Source: CAYVXE01 sp964455375 (GTDB taxonomy: Bacteria > Zhuqueibacterota > Zhuqueibacteria > Oceanimicrobiales > Oceanimicrobiaceae). From it: a DNA stretch of 11,911 nt. Both the position numbers and the translations under genes were made by a program. The stretch covers positions 1-11,911 of the forward strand of contig CAYVXE010000123.1 of assembly GCA_964455375.1 (NCBI GenBank), written 5' to 3'. Positions 7,074 to 11,911 of the stretch are shown one piece after another; position 1 is the first letter of the stretch, and every line of letters begins with the position of its first letter. The notes under the pieces are model-generated. The model did not search any database, had not been told where the DNA came from, and saw only the letters and a program-made list of their open reading frames with translations.

Positions 7074-8843
7074 ATGAAGCTACCTTCTATGAAACCTGCT
7101 AAGAAAAAGAAACAGTCTCTATCTTCCGTAAAATACGCCTTCAAGAACATTATTTGGCCGCGCCGCAAATTACTTCTTGTGGGATTTCTTTTAATTATAT
7201 TAAACCGTCTTTCCGGATTGGTGCTTCCGGGTGCAAGCAAGTATTTGATCGATGATGTCATCGCCAAAGGGGACACTGTCCTTTTAAAATGGCTGCTTGT
7301 AATCGTAGGTGCTGCCGTTTTGGTGCAGGCAGTCACCCGCTTTAGCCTTACACGTCTGCTCAGTGTGGAAGCACAACATTTGATTTCACAGCTTCGTTCC
7401 AATGTACAAAGGCATATCATTTTTTTGCCGGTCAGTTATTTTGATAATACGAAAACGGGAGAGCTTGTGTCCCGCATTATGTCCGATGTGGAGGGGGTGC
7501 GCAATTTAGTGGGAACAGGCTTGGTTCAACTATTTGGCGGCATTCTCACGGCAGTTGTTGCATTGGTACTGCTCTTAAACATCAATGCGATGATGACGCT
7601 TTACACGTTGGTACCGTTGATTGTCTTCGGCCTTATTTCTCTGAAAGCATTTGGATATATCAGGCCGATATTTCGTGAACGCGGGAAAATCAATGCTGAT
7701 GTCACCGGTAGATTGACGGAATCTCTAAGTGGCATTCGGGTTATTAAAGGATTTAATGCCGAACGTCAGGAGATCAGCGTGTTTGAAGGAGGCGTAGATC
7801 GTATTTTCCAGAACGTCAAGAAGTCACTAACATCCACCAGTCTTGTGACCAGTTCGGCAACGTTACTGCTCGGGTTGGCCAGTGTCGGAATCATGGGGCT
7901 TGGCGGGCACATGATTATTCAGCAGAAAATGACCATTGGTGATTTTTTTGCGTTTACACTTTATCTGGGATTTCTGATCGCGCCAATCGTGCAAATGGGT
8001 AATATTGGGAGTCAGATAACAGAGGCTTTTGCCGGACTTGACCGGATGGAAGAAATTCTGACAATTAAACAGGAAAATGATGATAAAGTACGATCAGTTA
8101 AATTAAAGGAATTTCGTGGTGATATTCGTTTTGAAAATGTTGGTTTTGCCTATCAAAAAGGAGCAGACGTTCTTCAGGACATAAATTTTACCGCTCCGTC
8201 AGGCTCGGTCACCGCTCTTGTTGGCAGTTCCGGATCCGGTAAAACGACCATTGCCAGTCTTGCCGCTTCTTTCATAACACCGGGAAATGGCCGGGTGACA
8301 GTTGATGGAAACGATTTGGCCAAAATTGACTTGAACAGTTATCGGAGCCGGCTCGGTGTGGTTCTCCAGGATGATTTTCTCTACGAGGGCACGATTCGAG
8401 AAAATATCCTGTTTGGTCGTCCCGATGCTTCTGAAGAGGATATTCTTGCCGCAGCCGCAGCCGCGCATGTAAAGGAATTCACCGACCGGTTCGAAAAGGG
8501 TCTGGACACTTTGATCGGTGAACGCGGGGTTAAACTATCCGGTGGGCAACGGCAGCGCGTTGCCATTGCCCGCGCGTTACTGGCCGATCCCAAAGTACTG
8601 ATTCTGGATGAAGCAACTTCAAATCTCGACACAGAGAGTGAACTTTACATTCAGGACAGTCTTGCCAAATTGATGAAAGGCCGCACGACGTTCGTCATTG
8701 CTCACCGGTTGAGTACAATTCGCAAAGCTGATCAGATTCTTGTAATCGAAAATGGAGAGATTGTTGAACGCGGCACCCACGACGAACTCATTAAGAATGA
8801 GGGGAGGTACCATCAACTTTATACATACCAGGCGAGAATTTAA
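7074..8843 (+). CDS. ABC exporter half-transporter (membrane domain plus ATPase, MsbA/ABCB-like)
   Basis: The protein combines a six-helix membrane domain with a nucleotide-binding domain and would work as a homodimer exporting a lipid, drug or peptide. Counting from the ATG at 7074 (589 residues), membrane segments fall near 33-53, 69-91, 149-169, 172-192, 257-282 and 289-309. The ATPase is complete: Walker A GSSGSGKT (384-391), Q-loop Gln432, signature LSGGQ (488-492), Walker B VLILDE (508-513), D-loop SNLD (516-519) and H-loop His544. All catalytic residues are present. The membrane segment PIFRERGKINADVTGRLTES is a recognised exporter coupling region. The start is uncertain, because GTG 7065, ATG 7074 and ATG 7089 are all in frame and none has a clear Shine-Dalgarno. 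A TAA at 7047 sets the upstream limit. From memory it most resembles exporters annotated broadly as multidrug or lipid ABC proteins in Acidobacteriota and Gemmatimonadota. The substrate is not readable. It may be co-transcribed with the acylase, since no terminator is seen between them. Confidence 0.95.
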   Translation: MKLPSMKPAKKKKQSLSSVKYAFKNIIWPRRKLLLVGFLLIILNRLSGLVLPGASKYLIDDVIAKGDTVLLKWLLVIVGAAVLVQAVTRFSLTRLLSVEAQHLISQLRSNVQRHIIFLPVSYFDNTKTGELVSRIMSDVEGVRNLVGTGLVQLFGGILTAVVALVLLLNINAMMTLYTLVPLIVFGLISLKAFGYIRPIFRERGKINADVTGRLTESLSGIRVIKGFNAERQEISVFEGGVDRIFQNVKKSLTSTSLVTSSATLLLGLASVGIMGLGGHMIIQQKMTIGDFFAFTLYLGFLIAPIVQMGNIGSQITEAFAGLDRMEEILTIKQENDDKVRSVKLKEFRGDIRFENVGFAYQKGADVLQDINFTAPSGSVTALVGSSGSGKTTIASLAASFITPGNGRVTVDGNDLAKIDLNSYRSRLGVVLQDDFLYEGTIRENILFGRPDASEEDILAAAAAAHVKEFTDRFEKGLDTLIGERGVKLSGGQRQRVAIARALLADPKVLILDEATSNLDTESELYIQDSLAKLMKGRTTFVIAHRLSTIRKADQILVIENGEIVERGTHDELIKNEGRYHQLYTYQARI

Positions 8844-9029
8844 AAAAGAGGTCGAAGTCCGAAAATCTTTTCCCAAAAAAACAATTTATGGGCTGGCGTT
8901 TGAAAGACCACTGATAAAGGCCGGATATCGGGTAATGAAAAAGAAGGAGAGAGCAATAATATTGCCGTTTTCATCGGTGTGACCTCATATCATGCCGAAG
9001 AATCGCCCGGTGAATTTATTGACCGGCAG

Positions 9030-9050
9030 TGAATACATGAGATGCATTCA
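9030..9050. repeat. Imperfect inverted repeat, possible operator or RNA hairpin
   Basis: The arm TGAATACAT (9030-9038) and the arm ATGCATTCA (9042-9050) are complementary at eight of nine positions, with a three-base centre (GAG). The near-perfect symmetry over 21 bases suits a dimeric repressor site. It lies about 75 bases ahead of the candidate dctQ promoter. No T run follows, so it is not a terminator. Confidence 0.35.
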
Positions 9051-9125
9051 AAAGTGTCCTTCATGTGCCAACGAAAAAGGGTTTCCGCTGGTTTACTCTC
9101 GAACCCGGTTAAAAAATATTTTTTC

Positions 9126-9154
9126 TTGCATCTTTACAGCCAACTCAATATTTT
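9126..9154 (+). promoter_or_regulatory. Weak candidate promoter for dctQM
   Basis: TTGCAT (9126-9131) and TATTTT (9149-9154) are 17 bases apart, matching three and four of six sigma70 consensus positions. A start near 9161 would leave a leader of about 20 bases carrying the ribosome binding site. The AT-rich tract just upstream (9111-9124) could act as an UP-like element. Evidence is weak. Confidence 0.22.
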
Positions 9155-9171
9155 CTGCGTAAAATTTTATC

Positions 9172-9180
9172 GGAGGAGGA
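9172..9180 (+). promoter_or_regulatory. Strong ribosome binding site placed tightly against a TTG start (dctQ)
   Basis: GGAGGAGGA directly abuts the TTG at 9181. The best core, GGAGG at 9172-9176, leaves only four bases before the start codon, which is short. It still fixes the start, because no in-frame ATG or GTG exists between the TAA at 9160-9162 and the conserved part of the protein. Confidence 0.7.
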
Positions 9181-9726
9181 TTGACGTTTTTCTTAAAAAT
9201 TGCAGATTTCATTGACAAAGTAAATGAGCAGATCGGTGCTTTTACCGGCTGGTTGACGACTCTACTCGTTCTCGTGGTTTGTTATGATGTTTTTACCAGA
9301 TATCTGCTGCAAAAAAGCAGTATTGGCGTACAGGAACTGGAGTGGCATATTTTTGCTGTGATTTTCCTTTTGGGCGCCGCATTCACATTGAAGCACGATC
9401 GCCATGTACGGGTAGATGTTCTTTATGTAAACTTTTCGCCGAAAACAAAAGCCTGGATCAATTTTCTGGGTAGTCTTTTATTCCTTATTCCCTTTTCAAT
9501 TCTTGTTCTTTTGACTGCTAAGAATTTTGTCCGTAATTCTTTTGCTGTTCGGGAAACATCGCCGGATCCTGGTGGTTTGCCGGCACGTTATATTTTAAAG
9601 GCGTGCATTCCGGCCGGCTTTTTACTTCTGTTGCTGCAAGGTTTTTCGTTATTGGTTCATTCTTTGAAAACGATCCTCAATCTCAACAATTCAAACGCCA
9701 TCAGTGAAGGGACTGATAATGACTGA
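9181..9726 (+). CDS. dctQ: TRAP transporter small permease subunit (DctQ family)
   Basis: This is the small membrane subunit of a tripartite ATP-independent periplasmic (TRAP) transporter, which pairs with the large permease DctM for sodium-coupled uptake. The 181 residues carry four hydrophobic helices (about 18-38, 52-72, 91-111, 139-159). The family core ELEWHIFAVIFLLGAAF (52-68) followed by KHDRHVRVDV (71-80) is clear, and ILKACIPAGFLLLLLQG (138-154) matches the usual fourth helix. Translation most likely starts at TTG 9181. The gene ends in ATGACTGA, where its stop codon overlaps the dctM start by eight bases, indicating translational coupling. The length and topology are normal for this family. 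The close resemblance to the TakQ/mannitol-type branch is by eye only, and the symbol is used generically. Confidence 0.92.
   Translation: MTFFLKIADFIDKVNEQIGAFTGWLTTLLVLVVCYDVFTRYLLQKSSIGVQELEWHIFAVIFLLGAAFTLKHDRHVRVDVLYVNFSPKTKAWINFLGSLLFLIPFSILVLLTAKNFVRNSFAVRETSPDPGGLPARYILKACIPAGFLLLLLQGFSLLVHSLKTILNLNNSNAISEGTDND
9707..9712 (+). promoter_or_regulatory. Ribosome binding site that decides the dctM start
   Basis: AAGGGA lies inside the end of dctQ, six bases before the ATG at 9719. This supports 9719 as the dctM start rather than the in-frame GTG at 9704, which lies upstream of the site and lacks its own Shine-Dalgarno. Confidence 0.7.
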
Positions 9727-11035
9727 TGCCATGCCGTTCATCATGTTTGCTTCGCTTTTTGTGCTTCTTCTGGCTGGTTTCCCGGTAGCTTTTACGTTAG
9801 GCGGCCTTTCCCTTATCTTTGGTTATCTGACCTTTGGATTTAATTTTTTCAACTTTCTGCCTTTGCGAATCTGGGGCATTATGACGAATTATGTTTTGTT
9901 GGCTGTGCCCTTATTTATTTACATGGGGGTGATGCTGGAAAAATCGGGATTGGCTGAAAATTTGTTGGAAACCATGGCGCTGCTGTTTGGGAAAATGCGG
10001 GGCGGGCTGGCTATTTCTGTGGTCATTGTCGGGGCAATGCTTGGCGCTTCAACCGGCATTGTCGGGGCAACAGTGGTCACCATGGGGTTGCTCAGTCTCC
10101 CGACGATGATAAAGCGCGGCTACAGTCCGGAAGTCGCCACCGGTACTATTTCTGCCAGTGGTACTCTGGGGCAAATTATTCCGCCCAGTATTGTTTTGAT
10201 TCTACTCGGCAGCATTTTGAATGTGTCCATTGGTGATATGTTTATCGGTGCGGTTATCCCCGGTTTCATTTTAGTATTTTTATATATGGCGTGGATTATT
10301 ACCATTGCCATTATTAAACCGGAATCGGCTCCGGCTATGCCGGATGAGGAGCTGGAAAAATTCAGAGGCAAGGAGATGGTGACACGGCTCATTAAAGCCT
10401 TTATCCTGCCATTTTTTCTCGTTCTTGCTGTGTTGGGGTCAATTTTCGCCGGAATTGCATCTCCTACAGAAGCTGCCGCAGTTGGCGCCTTCGGAGCGAC
10501 TATGTTAACGGTTATTTACGGTAAGTTTGAACTGCAGACGCTTAAGGACGTGATGCGGGAAACCACGTTGTTAACCTGCATGGTCTTTATCATTCTGGTG
10601 GGTGCCACGTCTTTCGGACTGGTGTTTCGCGGTATGGGCGGCGCCCGTCAATTGACGCAAATTATTTTAAATGCAAACCTTGGACCGCACATGTTTTTGG
10701 CGCTGGTGATGGTCATTGTCTTTGTGGCCGGCTTTTTTATCGATTTTATTGAAATTACCTTTATTATTGTTCCCGTGGTTGCACCTATTTTCATCCACAT
10801 GGGAATTGATTTGCTCTGGATTGGTGTGCTCATCGCCATGAATCTTCAGACATCCTTTTTAACGCCGCCTTTTGGTTTTTCACTTTTTTATCTTAAAGGT
10901 GTAGCGCCGCCAGGGATCACGACGGTTCAAATTTACAAAGGCATTATTCCCTTTGTTATTATTCAGCTCATTGGGTTGGCCATTATTCTGTTTTTCCCGG
11001 AAACGGTAACCTGGCTGCCAAAGGCTGTGTTCTGA
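9719..11035 (+). CDS. dctM: TRAP transporter large permease subunit (DctM family)
   Basis: This is the main transport subunit of the TRAP system, an elevator-type sodium-driven carrier in the cytoplasmic membrane. From ATG 9719 it has 438 residues and is hydrophobic throughout, with about twelve membrane segments. Family blocks are present: LLAVPLFIYMGVMLEKSG near the N-terminal third, GTISASGTLGQIIPPSIV in the first half, GIASPTEAAAVGAFGA in the middle, and NLQTSFLTPPFGFSLFYLKG near the end. The two loop motifs (GTLGQIIPPS and TSFLTPPFGF) are the pseudo-symmetric hairpin tips of the transport domain. The length is normal. It overlaps dctQ and forms one transcription unit with it. No terminator is seen in the 112 bases before the convergent binding-protein gene. 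The closing block resembles the permeases that work with TakP-like binding proteins, which agrees with the fragment at the right edge. Confidence 0.96.
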   Translation: MTDAMPFIMFASLFVLLLAGFPVAFTLGGLSLIFGYLTFGFNFFNFLPLRIWGIMTNYVLLAVPLFIYMGVMLEKSGLAENLLETMALLFGKMRGGLAISVVIVGAMLGASTGIVGATVVTMGLLSLPTMIKRGYSPEVATGTISASGTLGQIIPPSIVLILLGSILNVSIGDMFIGAVIPGFILVFLYMAWIITIAIIKPESAPAMPDEELEKFRGKEMVTRLIKAFILPFFLVLAVLGSIFAGIASPTEAAAVGAFGATMLTVIYGKFELQTLKDVMRETTLLTCMVFIILVGATSFGLVFRGMGGARQLTQIILNANLGPHMFLALVMVIVFVAGFFIDFIEITFIIVPVVAPIFIHMGIDLLWIGVLIAMNLQTSFLTPPFGFSLFYLKGVAPPGITTVQIYKGIIPFVIIQLIGLAIILFFPETVTWLPKAVF

Positions 11036-11147
11036 TTCCCCGATTCCATTGTCGTGTTCCAAAAGTTTGGGAGGTACGCCCTGGCGCATCAATCTGCCTC
11101 TGTTTTGAGTCAATTGAATTTCATTGGGCGTGCTTGAAATAATCCAG

Positions 11148-11911
11148 CTAAATATTCTCAAATGTATAGTAAACCTTTTCCGAAACATTTGCCCATTTTG
11201 TGGCCGCTTTTCTGAATTTTTGGAAAGAGTCGAATATTTTATTTGCGGCAGCATCACTGCTGGTGAGTTCACCCACCACATCATTAGCATATTTTTTCAG
11301 GGCTGTCAAGACAGGGTCAGGAAATTTTCGAATATCTACCTTTCCTTCATCGATAATTTTTTGCAGATAAATGGCGTTTTGGGCTTCAAATTGTGCCAGC
11401 ATCCAGACATTTGCCCGATACGCGGCCGTTTGGATGATTGTCTGCAAATTCTTTGGCAAACCTTCCCAGTGGGCTTTGTTCACGATGAGTTCCAGAACCG
11501 GGCCCGGTTCATGCCAGCCGGGATAGTAGTAAAATTTAGCAATTCGGTGAAATCCCATCAGGTAGTCGTGGTACGGTCCCACCCACTCGGTTGCATCGAT
11601 AACACCGCGGTCGAGATTGGTGTAGATTTCACCACCGGCTGTTAAAATGGGCGCGCCGCCGGCTTTCGCAATGACTTTTCCGCCAAGCCCCGGAATGCGC
11701 ATTTTCAGCCCTTGCAAATCGGATGCCGAATTGATTTCTTTATTGAACCAGCCCCCCATCTGCATGCCGGTATTTCCTGCCGGAAAAGGGATGATATTGA
11801 ATGGTGCATAGAGGTCCCTCCAGAGCTCCAGACCACCGCCGGAATAAATCCAGGAATTCATCTGCTGTGCGTTCATGCCGAACGGGACTGCCGTAAAAAA
11901 TTGTCCTGCCG
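11148..11911 (-). CDS. TRAP transporter substrate-binding protein, TakP-like (5' end cut by window edge)
   Basis: This is the periplasmic receptor of a TRAP transporter. The reading frame stays open to the right edge, so the ATG at 11876 is internal. Eleven further codons upstream (AGQFFTAVPFG) match the family, and roughly 110 N-terminal residues with the signal peptide are missing. The fragment has WIYSGGGLELW, NTGMQMGGW (Gln codon 11760-11762), GLKMRIPG (Arg codon 11697-11699) and DATEWVGPYHD (Glu codon 11586-11588). As I recall, the matching Gln, Arg, Glu and Trp in Rhodobacter TakP bind sodium and the carboxylate of pyruvate. The spacing of 21 residues from Gln to Arg agrees with TakP. 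The likely ligand is therefore a 2-oxo or 2-hydroxy monocarboxylate such as pyruvate or lactate (inference). The stop is TAG. The gene points toward dctM rather than lying in the same operon, so it must be transcribed from a promoter outside the window. Confidence 0.93.
   Translation of the reverse strand, partial: AGQFFTAVPFGMNAQQMNSWIYSGGGLELWRDLYAPFNIIPFPAGNTGMQMGGWFNKEINSASDLQGLKMRIPGLGGKVIAKAGGAPILTAGGEIYTNLDRGVIDATEWVGPYHDYLMGFHRIAKFYYYPGWHEPGPVLELIVNKAHWEGLPKNLQTIIQTAAYRANVWMLAQFEAQNAIYLQKIIDEGKVDIRKFPDPVLTALKKYANDVVGELTSSDAAANKIFDSFQKFRKAATKWANVSEKVYYTFENI

Larger units (their letters stand above)
8844..9180. other. Intergenic region with inverted repeats upstream of the TRAP transporter genes
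   Basis: The 337 bases contain no gene I can support. No intrinsic terminator follows the ABC gene. Inverted repeats cluster at 8993-9050. A 56-codon open frame (8992-9162) lies in frame with dctQ and stops 18 bases before it, without a ribosome binding site. Its product has a Cys-x3-Cys-x2-Cys pattern, but this is most likely chance. The end of the region carries a weak promoter and the strong dctQ ribosome binding site. Confidence 0.6.

Noticed and set aside
8752..8982. 76-codon plus-strand frame across the end of the ABC gene
   Set aside because: It starts inside the conserved ABC ATPase in another frame, has no ribosome binding site and no recognisable domain; it is a shadow of the real gene running into the gap.
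9106..9131. Sigma54-type promoter near the TTGCA ahead of dctQ
   Set aside because: The GG and GC elements are not at the required fixed spacing.
8992..9162. 56-codon frame with Cys-x3-Cys-x2-Cys, in frame with dctQ
   Set aside because: The cysteine pattern recalls radical SAM proteins, but there is no fold around it, no ribosome binding site, and the region is better explained as a regulatory leader.
9704..9718. GTG at 9704 as the dctM start
   Set aside because: The AAGGGA ribosome binding site lies downstream of this codon and fits the ATG at 9719, which also gives the usual family N-terminus.
11036..11147. Possible bidirectional terminator between dctM and the binding-protein gene
   Set aside because: Only short imperfect symmetry (CAAT at 11111-11114 with ATTG near 11123-11126) and a CGCC/GGCG pair with a two-base loop are present, without a T run on either strand.
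11124..11645. 173-codon plus-strand frame opposite the TRAP binding protein
   Set aside because: The minus strand encodes a clear TakP-like protein with conserved motifs over the same bases; the plus frame is its antisense shadow.

Overview
The window comes from a bacterial chromosome. It holds six complete genes and one gene cut by the right edge, and I see no tRNA, rRNA, CRISPR array, insertion sequence or phage gene. Gene density is ordinary and base composition is moderate. Four of the seven starts have purine-rich Shine-Dalgarno sequences, which argues against a typical Bacteroidota. From memory of the families, the topoisomerase I (three C-terminal repeats, no zinc fingers) resembles the Xanthomonas/Legionella type, while the ABC exporter resembles Acidobacteriota/Gemmatimonadota homologues. 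The host is most likely a Gram-negative, possibly from a less-studied phylum such as Calditrichota/KSB1, but the window does not settle this.

Layout, left to right. A paraoxonase-like beta-propeller on a membrane anchor, with a very acidic 200-residue N-terminal tail, is at 167-1849. After a 205-base gap carrying a good sigma70-type promoter comes topA (2055-4364), closed by a clear intrinsic terminator. A membrane-anchored penicillin-acylase-family Ntn hydrolase follows at 4669-6981, and then a MsbA-like ABC exporter half-transporter (about 7074-8843). A 337-base gap with inverted repeats precedes a translationally coupled TRAP transporter pair, dctQ and dctM (9181-11035). The TRAP substrate-binding protein lies on the opposite strand, convergent with dctM, and runs off the right edge (11148-11911).

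Functional links. The TRAP small permease, large permease and binding protein together would form one sodium-driven uptake system. The binding-protein fragment looks like TakP, which points to a 2-oxo or 2-hydroxy monocarboxylate such as pyruvate or lactate as the substrate (inference). The paraoxonase-like protein and the acylase are both predicted to act outside the cytoplasmic membrane. Both belong to families that include N-acyl-homoserine-lactone-degrading enzymes, so a shared role is conceivable, but they are separated by topA with its own promoter and terminator.

I did not find a convincing undescribed multi-gene system. The items most worth a second look are the acidic-tailed paraoxonase with its repeated Gly-Trp-Asp motif, the convergent arrangement of the TRAP genes, and the structured leader ahead of dctQ.
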